Shown: one piece after another, positions 1-8,610 of the stretch
How positions within the stretch are numbered: the stretch's first letter is position 1
Layout of the letters: each line of letters opens with the position of its first letter
Source: DASYXT01 sp035934555
Lineage (GTDB): Bacteria; Verrucomicrobiota; Verrucomicrobiia; Limisphaerales; UBA8199
Assembly (NCBI GenBank): GCA_035934555.1
Contig: DASYXT010000049.1
Span: forward strand, 13,751 to 77,750
DNA: 64,000 nt
Reading direction: 5' to 3'
The notes under the pieces: generated by a model
Database searches by the model: none
The model's input: only the letters and a program-made list of their open reading frames with translations
What the model was told of the DNA's origin: nothing
Made by a program: the position numbers and the translations under genes

Positions 1-1060
1 TATAACCCGCCCGTCGAGCCTTGAGCTCCTGCACTGAAAACGCGGTATGGTCACGTTCGCATTTTCGCGCGACGGCCCGCAGGTCAGCCCCTTGGGCCTT
101 GAGCATTTCATCCCACTTCCGGCGCGGAGCGCCGCTGGCGAGACACTCGGCAGCCTGACGGCGCGCACTGGCAACACTCTTGGACTTACGGGTCTGGACC
201 AACAATTGCGCCGCACATTCAATCACTAACCTGCGCAGGTCTTCCCCCGCGCGGTCAGGAGCTTGGCCGACCTTGCCTTCGAGACAGGCTACCGCTTCTT
301 TTACCTCCAACCAGTTACCGGCAGTTCGGCCCAGGGGCGCATCCATGTTGTTAAGCAGCGCGCAGGTCTTTACGCCGCAGGCCGCGCTCAATTTGACCAT
401 CGCTTGGGCTAATTGGCGCGCTTTGGGGCGGGTCGGCATAAAAGCGGCCACACCGTATTTCACATCCAAAACGAGCGCCTGCAGTCCTTCGGCGAGTTTC
501 TTGGAGAGAATAGACGCGACGATGAGTGGGATGCTCGGCACCGTGCCGGTGACATCGCGCAACGCATAAAGTTTTTTGTCCGCCGGAACCATCTGTGCGG
601 TTTGGCCGCAAATCACACAACCGACCTTCTGCACAATTTTCACCATGCGCGGAACGGGCAAGTTGGTTTGAAATCCGGGAATGGAGTCCAATTTGTCCAA
701 TGTGCCTCCGGTGATGCCGAGACCGCGGCCGGAGATCATCGGCACGCGAAAACCGAGGCACGCCAATAGCGGCGCGAGTGGCAATGATACCTTGTCACCG
801 ACGCCGCCGGTGGAATGTTTGTCAACCAGCGGCCGGGTGTCGCGCGGAAACCTTAAGACCTCGCCGGAGTCGCGCATCGCCAGCGTTAGCGCTCGAGTTT
901 CGGACCCGGAAAGGCCTTGGAAGTAAACCGCCATCAGAAAGGCAGCCATCTGATAATCCGGGATGCGGCCGGCTGTGTACTGCCTGACGATGTGTTCGAA
1001 CTGAAGCGCGGAGAGTTCGCGTCCGTCGCGCTTAGCCTCTAGTGCTTCGAGAAAATTCAT
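1..1060 (-). CDS. deoA: Pyrimidine-nucleoside (thymidine) phosphorylase, 3' end beyond window
   Basis: The frame opens with ATG at 1060 (MNFLEALEAKRDGRELS) and stays open to base 1, so the C-terminal part lies outside. It catalyses phosphorolysis of thymidine or uridine to base plus deoxyribose/ribose-1-phosphate in the cytosol. The N-terminal helical domain contains KHSTGGVGDKVSLPLAPLLA, the phosphate-binding signature of the family, followed by SGRGLGITGGTLDKLDSIPG and the DVKYG segment. It follows fabF on the same strand after a gap of about 120 bp, so co-transcription with the fatty-acid genes is possible but there is no functional link. Family assignment is firm; DeoA versus Pdp (substrate breadth) cannot be settled without the rest. 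Confidence 0.93.
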   Translation of the reverse strand, partial: MNFLEALEAKRDGRELSALQFEHIVRQYTAGRIPDYQMAAFLMAVYFQGLSGSETRALTLAMRDSGEVLRFPRDTRPLVDKHSTGGVGDKVSLPLAPLLACLGFRVPMISGRGLGITGGTLDKLDSIPGFQTNLPVPRMVKIVQKVGCVICGQTAQMVPADKKLYALRDVTGTVPSIPLIVASILSKKLAEGLQALVLDVKYGVAAFMPTRPKARQLAQAMVKLSAACGVKTCALLNNMDAPLGRTAGNWLEVKEAVACLEGKVGQAPDRAGEDLRRLVIECAAQLLVQTRKSKSVASARRQAAECLASGAPRRKWDEMLKAQGADLRAVARKCERDHTAFSVQELKARRAGY

Positions 1061-1180
1061 ACACCGGTTTCGGCACGTGCACGACAACTGAGGTCCGCGC
1101 AAATCGCCAGGATTTTGGCAAAAACTTTGTCCCGAGCGGCGGCACGCGCCGGCTTGCCATAACCCGCAGAAACCGAAGAA

Positions 1181-2440
1181 TCACCCTTTGAACTTTTTAG
1201 CGACCAAGCAGGCGTTGTGGCCGCCAAAACCGAATGAATTGTTCACGATCGCGTTGATCTCCAGCGACCGCGGAGTATTGGGGACGTAATCCAAATCGCA
1301 CTGAGGATCGGGGACCTCGTAATTGATGGTCGGGGGAGCCGTATCGGTTTGGATGGCTTTGGCGCAGACGATCATTTCAACCGCGCCTGCGGCGCCAAGC
1401 ATGTGGCCCGTGGCGCCTTTGGTCGAACTGACCGCGAGCTTGCGGGCGTGCGGGCCGAACACAGTCTTGATCGCCTCGGTTTCGGCGATGTCGCCCTGGG
1501 GAGTCGAAGTGCCGTGCGCGTTGATGTAGGAGATGTCCTGCGGATTCAATCCCGCGTTGCGCACCGCCATGGCCATGCAGCGTGCGGCGCCCTCACCCCC
1601 GGGAGAGGGGGCCGTGAGATGGTGGGCGTCGGCGGTGTTGCCGTAGCCGGCCAGCTCGCAATAGATGCGGGCGCCGCGGGCCTGCGCATGCTGCAATTCT
1701 TCCAACACCAGCACACCGGAGCCTTCGCCCATCACGAACCCGTCGCGCTCCTTGTCAAACGGCCGGGAAGCGCGCTTTGGGTCGTCATTGCGCGTGCTCA
1801 TGGCTCTCATCGCGCAGAAGCCGCCAATACCAATCGGCACGACGGTGGCTTCGGCGCCGCCTGCCAACATCACCTGGGCGTCTCCCATTTTGATGGTGCG
1901 CCAGGCTTCGCCCAGGGCGTGATTGGCGGTGGCGCACGCTGAACAGGTCGCAAAGTTTGGTCCGCGCAGGTTGTGGTAAATTGAGAGCAGGCCCGAGGCG
2001 ATGTTGGAAATCAGCATCGGGATCATGAACGGCGACAGCCGGCCCGGACCGCGCTCCAGCAGGGTCTTATGCTGCTGCGCGACCGTCTCGAGGCCGCCAA
2101 TGCCTGAACCGATGAACACACCCACCTGGTTCCGATCGACCTTCTCCAGGTCCAAACCGGAGTCGCGCAACGCCTGCCAGCCGGCGTGCACCCCAAACTG
2201 GGAAAAGCGGTCCGTGCGCCGGATTTCTTTGGGCGAGGGAAACGCGGGGCTCGGATCGAAATTCCGCACTTCCGCGGCCATTTGGGTGTCATAGGCGCTC
2301 GGATCGAACCCGGTGATGCGGTCGATGCCGCAATGGCCGGCGATCAACTCGCGCCAGAAAGTTTCGACGCCGGTGCCCAGCGCCGAAACCACGCCCATGC
2401 CGGTAATGACGACTCTGCGGTCGGTCCAGTTACTCGCCAT
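1181..2440 (-). CDS. fabF: 3-oxoacyl-ACP synthase II (FabF)
   Basis: A 419-residue condensing enzyme that extends acyl-ACP with malonyl-ACP in type II fatty-acid synthesis. The catalytic triad is visible: Cys169 within TCSACATANHALG, His in NAHGTSTPQGD and His in KGATGHMLGAAG. GVFIGSGIGG and the C-terminal NNSFGFGGHNA glycine-rich motif are also present. Length matches the family (about 410-420). The active-site neighbourhood reads CSACATA rather than the usual ATACTSG, so an extra Cys sits three residues before the nucleophile. ATG at 2440 lies 67 bp after acpP, separated by a hairpin. Confidence 0.96.
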   Translation of the reverse strand: MASNWTDRRVVITGMGVVSALGTGVETFWRELIAGHCGIDRITGFDPSAYDTQMAAEVRNFDPSPAFPSPKEIRRTDRFSQFGVHAGWQALRDSGLDLEKVDRNQVGVFIGSGIGGLETVAQQHKTLLERGPGRLSPFMIPMLISNIASGLLSIYHNLRGPNFATCSACATANHALGEAWRTIKMGDAQVMLAGGAEATVVPIGIGGFCAMRAMSTRNDDPKRASRPFDKERDGFVMGEGSGVLVLEELQHAQARGARIYCELAGYGNTADAHHLTAPSPGGEGAARCMAMAVRNAGLNPQDISYINAHGTSTPQGDIAETEAIKTVFGPHARKLAVSSTKGATGHMLGAAGAVEMIVCAKAIQTDTAPPTINYEVPDPQCDLDYVPNTPRSLEINAIVNNSFGFGGHNACLVAKKFKG

Positions 2441-2450
2441 AAAAATCGAA

Positions 2451-2487
2451 CGGGGCAGCCTACCTGATGCCAGTCCAAGCTGCCCCG
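2451..2487 (-). promoter_or_regulatory. Intergenic hairpin between acpP and fabF
   Basis: Perfect 9-bp arms CGGGGCAGC/GCTGCCCCG with a 19-base loop occupy most of the 67-bp acpP-fabF gap. On the minus strand the 3' arm is followed by TTCGATTTTT and then the fabF ATG. It could act as a partial terminator or processing/stability hairpin raising acpP mRNA over fabF. The fold is seen in the sequence; the role is inferred. Confidence 0.55.
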
Positions 2488-2507
2488 ACCATGTTCAAAT
2501 CGGCCCT

Positions 2508-2753
2508 TTACTTTTGCTGCTGGTCTTCGATGTACTTGATGACGTCGCCAACGCTTTGTAGTTTCTCGGCCTGTTCGTCCGGAATCTCATGGCCAAACTC
2601 TTCCTCCAATGCCATGACCAATTCCACGGTATCGAGCGAATCGGCGCCCAAATCCTCGATGAATTTGGCGTCCGGGGTTACCTGATCGGGGTTGACCCCC
2701 AATTGCTCGACGATGATGTCCTTAACCCGTTGTTCAATGCTTTTCTCAGCCAT
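2508..2753 (-). CDS. acpP: Acyl carrier protein
   Basis: An 81-residue acidic four-helix protein that carries acyl chains on a 4'-phosphopantetheine arm. The attachment serine is Ser39 in GADSLDTVELVMALEEEFG, the canonical DSL motif. Size and charge are typical of AcpP. The ATG at 2753 is preceded by CGGAGAAAAGC, giving a good GGAG ribosome binding site. It lies between fabG and fabF, the usual order in bacterial fab clusters. Confidence 0.97.
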   Translation of the reverse strand: MAEKSIEQRVKDIIVEQLGVNPDQVTPDAKFIEDLGADSLDTVELVMALEEEFGHEIPDEQAEKLQSVGDVIKYIEDQQQK

Positions 2754-2876
2754 GCTTTTCTCCGGTGCTCACTAAGTTTGCAGTGTGTCTATGCTACCTT
2801 GGGGTCAGCCGTCAAGCCTCGAATCGCCTTTTTTCTTCGCGCTTTGCGACGCATGTTCCCCCCGGTGGTATCCAAT

Positions 2877-3620
2877 TCACATCACCATGCCCCCGTCCAC
2901 TGCCAGGACCTGGCCGGTGATGTAGCGCGCACCGGGGCTGGCCAGGAACACCGCCGCGTGGGCGATATCGTCCGCTTTGCCGAAACTGCCCAGCGGGATG
3001 CCCTTTAGCACCATTTCCTTCAATTCGGCTGTGAGCGGCGCGGTCATATCGGTCTCGACAAAACCTGGCGCCAGCGCATTGACGGTAATGCCACGCGAAG
3101 CCAGTTCCCGGGCCACAGACTTGGTAAACCCCAGCAGGCCGGCCTTGCTCGCCGCGTAATTCGCCTGCCCGGCATTGCCGCGCAGGGCGATCACCGAGGA
3201 AACGTTAATGATGCGGCCGGACCGTTGTTTGATGAACGCGCGCACCAGCGCTTTTGTGAACAGGAATGCCCCTTTGAGATTTGTATCTAACACCGTATCC
3301 CAATCCTCGTCGCTCATTCGCATGAGCAGCCCATCGCGCGTCACTCCCGCATTGTTCACCAGGATATTCACCCGGCCCGGCTCGTTGAGAATTTTTTCCG
3401 CGGTCGCCTCGACGGCCGCCCCATCCGCGACATCCACCGCATGACTCCACGCCCGACGCCCCAGGGCGCGAACTTCGGCGGCCGCCTTGTCCGCGTTCTC
3501 TGCCGTGCGGGAAATGCACACCACGTCCGCGCCTTCGGCGGCGAATTTCAGCGCGATGGCGCGGCCAATGCCACGACCAGCGCCTGTTACCACTGCTACC
3601 TGCTGCTCAAGCTGACCCAT
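2877..3620 (-). CDS. fabG: 3-oxoacyl-ACP reductase (FabG)
   Basis: A short-chain dehydrogenase that reduces 3-oxoacyl-ACP with NADPH. The Rossmann motif TGAGRGIG, NNAG, and the catalytic Ser-Tyr-Lys (NVSSVIAL, NYAASKAG) are all present. The C-terminus GQVLAVDGGMVM is characteristic of FabG. I place the start at the ATG at 3620 (MGQLEQQVAVVTGAG, 247 residues). The longer frame from a TTG at 3665 would add 15 residues before the first strand, which the family lacks. It follows fabD after about 75 bp. Confidence 0.95.
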   Translation of the reverse strand: MGQLEQQVAVVTGAGRGIGRAIALKFAAEGADVVCISRTAENADKAAAEVRALGRRAWSHAVDVADGAAVEATAEKILNEPGRVNILVNNAGVTRDGLLMRMSDEDWDTVLDTNLKGAFLFTKALVRAFIKQRSGRIINVSSVIALRGNAGQANYAASKAGLLGFTKSVARELASRGITVNALAPGFVETDMTAPLTAELKEMVLKGIPLGSFGKADDIAHAAVFLASPGARYITGQVLAVDGGMVM

Positions 3621-3694
3621 GCGCAGGAGGTGATAAGGAATGCGCGGCAGGGAGGCAAGCACCAATCAGAAAGTTGCCCACCAAATGATTTGCG

Positions 3695-4645
3695 CTACGG
3701 CGCAGAAACGGTTCCCGCTTGCGCCACCTGCGCCACGGTCGCTTCCAGGCTCGCGACATCTGAAACATTCAGTGCCTGCGCGTTCCGGTCGATTCGCTTC
3801 ATGAACCCGGTTAACGCCGCACCCGGCCCCAGCTCAATAAATCGCGTGAACCCTTGCGCCAACAAATAGCGCATCGAGTCCTCCCACAGCACGGAGGCGG
3901 TAACCTGCTCGACCAGGCGCGCACGAATTGAATCCGGCCCCGCATGGGGTTGGGCTGTGACATTGGCGAGCACCGGCACGCCCGGTTCACGCAAGCGGAC
4001 CTTCTCCAACTCGGCGGCCAGCTTGGGTTGCGCACTGGCCATCAGCGGCGAATGATACGCCCCCGCTACGGGCAGCGGCAGCGCGCGCCGTGCCCCTCGC
4101 ATCTTCGCCAGCTCGCAAGCGCGCGCAATTCGGTCGGTCTCTCCTGAGATCACCAGTTGTCCCGGGCAATTGAGGTTAGCCAACACCACGCCGGCTTCCT
4201 GGCAGACTTCCCGGGTGCCAGCCGCGTCCAGCCCAATAACCGCCGCCATGCCGCCGTGAGTCGTTTCGCAAGCCTCCTGCATGAAGCGGCCCCGTTGCCG
4301 CACCAGGTTCAACCCCTCCTCGAAGTCCATCGCCCCGGCTGCAGCCAATGCGGTAAATTCGCCCAGCGACAATCCTGCCACCGCATCGAAAACCAGGTTC
4401 GGCCCTCGCTCGCGCAGCAATTGAAACGCAATCCAACTGACCAAAAAAATACCCGGTTGGGCGTTTTCCGTGCGCGTCAGTTCCTGTTCGGGACCGGAGA
4501 AGCAAATCTTTTCCAGGTCGTAGCCCAGGGCCTGGTGCGCTCGAGCGAACCAGACGCGCGTGGAGGGAAACGCGGCCGCAAGGTCCTTGCCCATTCCGAC
4601 CACCTGCGCGCCTTGCCCGGCAAATAACAATGCTGTTTTTGTCAT
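3695..4645 (-). CDS. fabD: Malonyl-CoA:ACP transacylase (FabD)
   Basis: A 316-residue transferase that loads malonyl groups from CoA onto ACP. The N-terminal FAGQGAQVVGMGKDL and the nucleophile elbow GLSLGEFTAL (Ser93) are diagnostic, with the catalytic His expected in the VAGAYHSPLM segment. Length fits the family. No fabH or plsX precedes it here; instead a DUF4126 membrane protein lies 55 bp upstream. The cluster runs fabD-fabG-acpP-fabF. Confidence 0.95.
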   Translation of the reverse strand: MTKTALLFAGQGAQVVGMGKDLAAAFPSTRVWFARAHQALGYDLEKICFSGPEQELTRTENAQPGIFLVSWIAFQLLRERGPNLVFDAVAGLSLGEFTALAAAGAMDFEEGLNLVRQRGRFMQEACETTHGGMAAVIGLDAAGTREVCQEAGVVLANLNCPGQLVISGETDRIARACELAKMRGARRALPLPVAGAYHSPLMASAQPKLAAELEKVRLREPGVPVLANVTAQPHAGPDSIRARLVEQVTASVLWEDSMRYLLAQGFTRFIELGPGAALTGFMKRIDRNAQALNVSDVASLEATVAQVAQAGTVSAP

Positions 4646-4700
4646 GAACCGCCGGGACTAAACACAAAATCCTGGGCGAACGAAAGGAGAATACTGCTTT

Positions 4701-5285
4701 TCAAGAAAGACTCGGCTGAATGGGAGCCACCGCCTTTCGGCGCAAGCGTAATAACTTCCGACCTCCAAAGAAAATCAGAACCACGATCAACGCCACGGCG
4801 AGGATCGGCGCCGCCAGCGACAGTAGCGCTGTCCCAACCGCCCCGCCTAATTCGATCGTCGCGAAAAGCGGATTTCCCAACCCCGCCGTTGCCAGAGTGG
4901 AAACTCCGCGTCCGACGACGGTGGTGGCCTGGACGGCGCCTGCCGCGCCGCCGCCGGCAATCGCTGCCAGGGTCCAGCGCAAAAACGGGCTCATATCGCC
5001 GACCATTGAAGCCGTCACCAGCGTGCCCGCAATCATCGCTGCGGGCGTCGCAATCGTATCGAGGAAATGGCCCAGCCAGGGAATGTAATAAGCCGCGACT
5101 TCGAGACAGGTCGCCACGGAAAGCGCGATCAGCGCGGGATAGGAAGCGATCCATTCGAAGCCATGTGCCAGGTGCAGGTGACCGGAAAGCGCGGCGATGT
5201 TCATCACCAGCAAGGGGACAAAAACTCTGAACCCGCATGCGGCGCTTAGGCCGATGCCCACGCAAATGCTCAGCAGTGTTTCCAT
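4701..5285 (-). CDS. DUF4126 integral membrane protein
   Basis: A 194-residue hydrophobic protein with about five membrane segments and a basic C-terminal tail (GGRKLLRLRRKAVAPIQP). The conserved stretches ACGFRVFVPLL, YYIPWLGHFLDTIATPAA, GDMSPFLRW and GGGAAGAVQ are what I know from the DUF4126 family, whose function is undetermined. Its ATG overlaps the stop of the upstream PEBP gene (TAATG), which suggests translational coupling. It lies directly upstream of fabD, so it may share the fatty-acid operon. Confidence 0.85.
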   Translation of the reverse strand: METLLSICVGIGLSAACGFRVFVPLLVMNIAALSGHLHLAHGFEWIASYPALIALSVATCLEVAAYYIPWLGHFLDTIATPAAMIAGTLVTASMVGDMSPFLRWTLAAIAGGGAAGAVQATTVVGRGVSTLATAGLGNPLFATIELGGAVGTALLSLAAPILAVALIVVLIFFGGRKLLRLRRKAVAPIQPSLS

Positions 5286-5860
5286 TATCCTCTCCTTTGG
5301 TAGGTGCCGATGAGTTGGCCTTCGGCCAGCACGTGGCCTTGCATCGCCGTTTCGATTTCTTTCCGGGTCAACCCCGGTTTCAAATCCAGCAGCCGGTCCA
5401 GCGCATAAATTCTGAAAAAATACCGATGCGGTTTGCCCGGTGGCGGGCAGGGACCGCCATAACCGAGATGCCGGAAATCATTCAGCCCTTGCCTGGCGCC
5501 CTTCAGGACGTGCTGCCCTTTGGGCAAATCTTCCGGCAACGCGCTGGTACTGGCTGGCAAATCATACAGGACCCAATGAACCCAGTCGCCGACGGGCGCA
5601 TCGGGATCATTGACCAGCAACACCAGTGATTTTGCCTGCGCGGGCGCGCCGCTCCACTCCAACGGGGGCGAAACGTCTTTGGCGTCACAAGTGTACTTGG
5701 CGGGAATGGGTTCGCCCGCTTTGAAAGCGGAACTGGTCAGGTGCATGGCGGAGTTGTGGCCGAGGTCGGCAGCGAACGCGGGCTCAAAGAAAACGGCTGC
5801 TAAAGCCGCAGCCGAAGCAACGCTGAGCCTCCAAAAATTGGATGCTCCTGAAACACGCAT
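5285..5860 (-). CDS. YbhB/YbcL-type PEBP (Raf-kinase-inhibitor-like) protein, exported
   Basis: A 191-residue protein with an N-terminal signal peptide (NFWRLSVASAAALAAVFFEPAFA) followed by a phosphatidylethanolamine-binding-protein fold. SSAFKAGEPIPAKYTCDAKDVSPPLEW, VLLVNDPDAPVGDWVHWVLYDLP and GPCPPPGKPHRYFF match the bacterial YbhB/YbcL branch, including the DPDAP and GPCPP anion-pocket motifs. The molecular role of bacterial members is poorly defined. It is the last host gene before the attL site and is read away from it. Confidence 0.9.
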   Translation of the reverse strand: MRVSGASNFWRLSVASAAALAAVFFEPAFAADLGHNSAMHLTSSAFKAGEPIPAKYTCDAKDVSPPLEWSGAPAQAKSLVLLVNDPDAPVGDWVHWVLYDLPASTSALPEDLPKGQHVLKGARQGLNDFRHLGYGGPCPPPGKPHRYFFRIYALDRLLDLKPGLTRKEIETAMQGHVLAEGQLIGTYQRRG

Positions 5861-5894
5861 GCTGGAGAGTACCCCAATTTGCCAGTGACGGCAA

Positions 5895-5942
5895 TGGTGC
5901 GCGATGCAGGATTTGAACCTGCGACCCCTTCCGTGTCAAGGA
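5895..5942 (-). repeat. attL: orphan 3' half of tRNA-Val(GAC)
   Basis: Reads (minus strand) anticodon arm TCCTTGACACGGAAGGGGTC, T-arm GCAGG-TTCAAAT-CCTGC, acceptor strand ATCGCGC-A and CCA. The 5' half of a tRNA is missing: upstream sequence is unrelated. The 20-bp block 5923-5942 is identical to 26691-26710 and must contain the crossover, because the T-stem beyond it differs between the two copies. Confidence 0.9.
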
Positions 5943-6012
5943 TGGTGGTATAAGAGTAGGTGATTGTCACTGGTTCCCCAGGAACCCAAAAGAAGCTCGG
6001 CAGGACAGGCAT
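5943..6012 (-). other. 5' exon-like segment of the integrase frame at the left end
   Basis: A minus-strand frame opens with ATG at 6012 (MPVLPSFFWVPGEPVTITYSYTT) and enters the att core in the same phase (ILDTEGV) as the integrase frame at the right end. In the excised circle the two join without a frame change. It continues past attL into host sequence as a meaningless tail. Upstream of the ATG (6013-6060) is AT-rich DNA with a TTGACT box, a possible promoter. Joining follows from sequence; expression is inferred. Confidence 0.6.
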
Positions 6013-6048
6013 ATTCTATTTTTTCTATTGACACTTCCTTACGCCCAC

Positions 6049-6080
6049 TTGTCCTAACAGTCAAATAGTTGCCCTAACGA
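6049..6080 (+). repeat. Left arm-type integrase sites (two TTGYCCTAACR boxes)
   Basis: TTGTCCTAACAG (6049-6060) and TTGCCCTAACGA (6069-6080) lie 107 bp from the attL core. The same box occurs twice, inverted, 112 bp from the attR core. Paired inward/outward arm sites at both ends at equal distance are characteristic of lambda-type integrases. The remainder of 5943-6236 shows no gene. Confidence 0.6.
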
Positions 6081-6236
6081 TTTGCCCAGGTCACCGGTGC
6101 AGTGCCTCCTCGGCGCAAGGCTGGACAGTGGCCGGAGACGTGGCAGCCCCGACCGGGTGATCCGAGGCGCAAGAATCCGCCCGGTCAACTGGAGCCTTGA
6201 ACAGATCGCCGTCCGTTTGGTAGCCCTGTCGTTGGC

Positions 6237-6968
6237 ATGGCGAACGCAGCTACCAACAATCACCGCAGCAGGTTACCTCCCGAAACCGAATACCGTTTTG
6301 ATCGACTTGAGGAGGCCGAGTACGAGGACTGCTTTCATTATGAGATTGGGCGGTACCGGAACCCGCGAGAACGCGCTCGAATCCAGGAGGAGTTTGCCAG
6401 CCTGGCGACGGCGGAGATGGCACCGGATGATCCAGAGGACAGCGTCTACACTCAGAGGCGAGAACTGCAAGACCAGCTTGATTGGCTGGAGGCAGAGCGG
6501 TACGAGCGCCCCTGGTTGGCCCTTTCAAAGGTCAAGAGGGAGAAGATCATGGCCAGAACTGGCCGCGCTCGATCCGAACCCGTTCAGCTAAGCCGGGAAC
6601 TCAATTGGGCAAACCGGCTTCTTCTTAAATTCGGCAATCCTGATTTTGAGAGCGTAGAGGTCACGATCAACTGGAGGGAGCCGGATGAGCGCCTGGTTGA
6701 CTCGTTCAGGACGCTTTTGCGTCGGATGCGCGAGGATTATGGCAAAGCAGCGTTCAAAGTGGAGCAAGCCCGTGGTCCGAAGAAATGGCCAATCAGGCAT
6801 AGATTGTTTGCCCTGGCCGTGTGGCGTTGCCGTCAATGCGGCATGACCCATAAGCAAATATGGGAATGGCTGGAGCCTGTGCGCAAAAAGCTCGGCTTTA
6901 GCAACCAACGCAGGCTCGGCGACCTCACACACCGAATCGAGCGCCTGATTGCGGAAGAACCATCCTGA
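6237..6968 (+). CDS. Hypothetical protein, first gene of the element
   Basis: A 243-residue charged, mostly helical protein without signal peptide or membrane segment. I do not recognise a family. The C-terminal third has a CRQCGMTHKQIWEWLEPVRKKLG segment: a CxxC pair followed by what could be a helix-turn-helix (HKQIWEWLEPVRKKLGFSNQRRLGDLTHR). Position next to attL and directly upstream of the Rep-like gene suggests a replication or regulatory accessory. The start ATG at 6237 is the first in frame but has no clear ribosome binding site. Confidence 0.6.
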   Translation: MANAATNNHRSRLPPETEYRFDRLEEAEYEDCFHYEIGRYRNPRERARIQEEFASLATAEMAPDDPEDSVYTQRRELQDQLDWLEAERYERPWLALSKVKREKIMARTGRARSEPVQLSRELNWANRLLLKFGNPDFESVEVTINWREPDERLVDSFRTLLRRMREDYGKAAFKVEQARGPKKWPIRHRLFALAVWRCRQCGMTHKQIWEWLEPVRKKLGFSNQRRLGDLTHRIERLIAEEPS

Positions 6969-7055
6969 ACAGGCCAGGACTGCCGGGTCACCAATAATTC
7001 ACCCGGCGAATTACAGGGGGCTGACCAAACCCAAGGGAGGGGTTAAAGGGGTAGC

Positions 7056-8519
7056 GTGACAGATTTATATCGCAATTGTCAGCACGTTACGCTGAACCCG
7101 GTTCCACCGAACACCGAGCAAGGCGAGGCGGTTGCAGTACACCATATGACGCACTACGAGCACTCCATTGAGACCATGACCATCCCCGATCCCTTACAGG
7201 ACTTCCTTGACCGGGAGCAGAAGTATATTGAAGCCAGCAAATCCCTGGCGAATGCCAAGAAGGCACATGCCAGGCGTCACAATCCATCCTTCAAGCTCTG
7301 TCTCTTCCGAGACCATGCTGATCTATTGCTCGACAAGACCGACTTCTGCTTTCGGCGTCCAGAACTCTCATCTACTTTGAAGGGTTGGATTGGCCGGAGC
7401 CGGTCCAACGAACAGCTTCGGATTAAAGGCTATGCTGAGAAGGCTGCCATCGTTGCCTCTGCCTCCTGGGAAAAGGCTATGTCCTTCGTGCATTGTTCTC
7501 CCAAGTGTAATCGCAAGAAGAAGCAGTTCCCCTGCGGCATGACGGACTACTGTCCGGCCTGTCATTGGGCACGCATTGGTGATGCTATCTTCCGGGAGTA
7601 CATGGGGGCTTTCGGGAAGGCGGGGCCATGGTATGCGATAACCGTCTCCTTTGTCTGGCACCATGGGCGGTTGAAGCTAGTGACCCGCAAGGGTCGGAAG
7701 TGCCAGGAGAAGGAGTCGCTGCGGCACGAGGCTTTCTTGGGTGCCCCACGTCTACAGCCGCTTGTTTTTAGCGAAAGCGACCAAATCCAAAAATGTGGCG
7801 GAGTCGCATTTGACCTGCTTCGTGTATTGGGAAATACAAGCCGGGGGCTGAAGCTGCTGAATGGGGCGCTGGCGGCGCTGGACTGCCATGTCTCCTTCTT
7901 TCCGGCTAAGGCCCCCAAAGGTGATCTGAGCGTCGGCGACGGTTTGATCGTTCATACCCATGTCCTCGCCAACACAGGTGCGTCGTTGGACTGGGACACC
8001 TGCCAGGAGATTTACCGGGCGCTGCTCGACCATTGCCAGGAAGCTGCCATCCGGTTGCAGCCCGACCTCCATATCTCGCCCCTCCAGTCCAAGGGGGAGT
8101 TTCTGGCTTGGCTGAAGTACGTCGTGAAGCCGCTCGTGTTCGAGAAGTTTTATGCCGAGGGTGCTTTTGCCTGCTCCGACCGGCCCGAACACTTCAACCT
8201 GCATTTCGACCAGGTCGTGTTCAGCGGGTTGGCGAACGCCTACGCCGGTATCACCAGTCCCCGTCGATTCGGGAACATGCGGTACCGGCCAGGGCAGGAC
8301 GGTTATATCGGTGATTATCAATACAAGAAGCGAATCGGGGACAAGACTTTCCGGGCGCTTCGGCTTCGAGAGCGAGAGCCTGCCTTGGGGCCGCTGACAG
8401 CGAAGGAAAAGAAGCAACTGGATTACGAGCGCAAGCGCCGCGCCCAACGTCGGCGACAGGTGCGGGAGTGGCAGGAGGACAAGAAAACGAATCGCCGACA
8501 AGGTCGGAGCCAGCGGTAA
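7056..8519 (+). CDS. HUH-type rolling-circle Rep-like protein
   Basis: 487 residues starting at GTG 7056, preceded by AAAGGGG. Around residue 150 is a zinc-ribbon-like Cys cluster (CSPKCNRKKKQFPCGMTDYC then CPACHWAR), the CP.C..R form seen in pUB110/pC194-family Rep proteins. It is followed by a hydrophobic strand ITVSFVW, a His-x-His motif in IVHTHVLAN (the HUH metal site) and WLKYVVK, which fits the nicking-tyrosine motif uxxYuxK. The C-terminus is very basic. The inferred role is a site-specific nickase that starts replication of the excised circle. The SF3 helicase follows 200 bp downstream. Family assignment comes from motifs only. Confidence 0.65.
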   Translation: MTDLYRNCQHVTLNPVPPNTEQGEAVAVHHMTHYEHSIETMTIPDPLQDFLDREQKYIEASKSLANAKKAHARRHNPSFKLCLFRDHADLLLDKTDFCFRRPELSSTLKGWIGRSRSNEQLRIKGYAEKAAIVASASWEKAMSFVHCSPKCNRKKKQFPCGMTDYCPACHWARIGDAIFREYMGAFGKAGPWYAITVSFVWHHGRLKLVTRKGRKCQEKESLRHEAFLGAPRLQPLVFSESDQIQKCGGVAFDLLRVLGNTSRGLKLLNGALAALDCHVSFFPAKAPKGDLSVGDGLIVHTHVLANTGASLDWDTCQEIYRALLDHCQEAAIRLQPDLHISPLQSKGEFLAWLKYVVKPLVFEKFYAEGAFACSDRPEHFNLHFDQVVFSGLANAYAGITSPRRFGNMRYRPGQDGYIGDYQYKKRIGDKTFRALRLREREPALGPLTAKEKKQLDYERKRRAQRRRQVREWQEDKKTNRRQGRSQR

Positions 8520-8610
8520 GAAATGATTTATCCTGAAAGTGATTTTCGCCACTCGATGCCCGCAGGAGCGGCGAGAAAACAATAGTGCGGGGCAAGAAAG
8601 GTTATCGATC

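Noticed and set aside
351..761. Minus-strand open frame over the start of the window
   Set aside because: It is an out-of-phase shadow of the pyrimidine-nucleoside phosphorylase gene, whose frame is open to base 1.
3621..3665. N-terminal extension of FabG from a TTG codon
   Set aside because: Adds 15 residues before the Rossmann strand that the family lacks; ATG at 3620 fits.
6054..6263. 69-residue minus-strand open frame at the left end of the element
   Set aside because: No ribosome binding site or family-like sequence, and it overlaps the arm boxes and the start of the 6237 gene.
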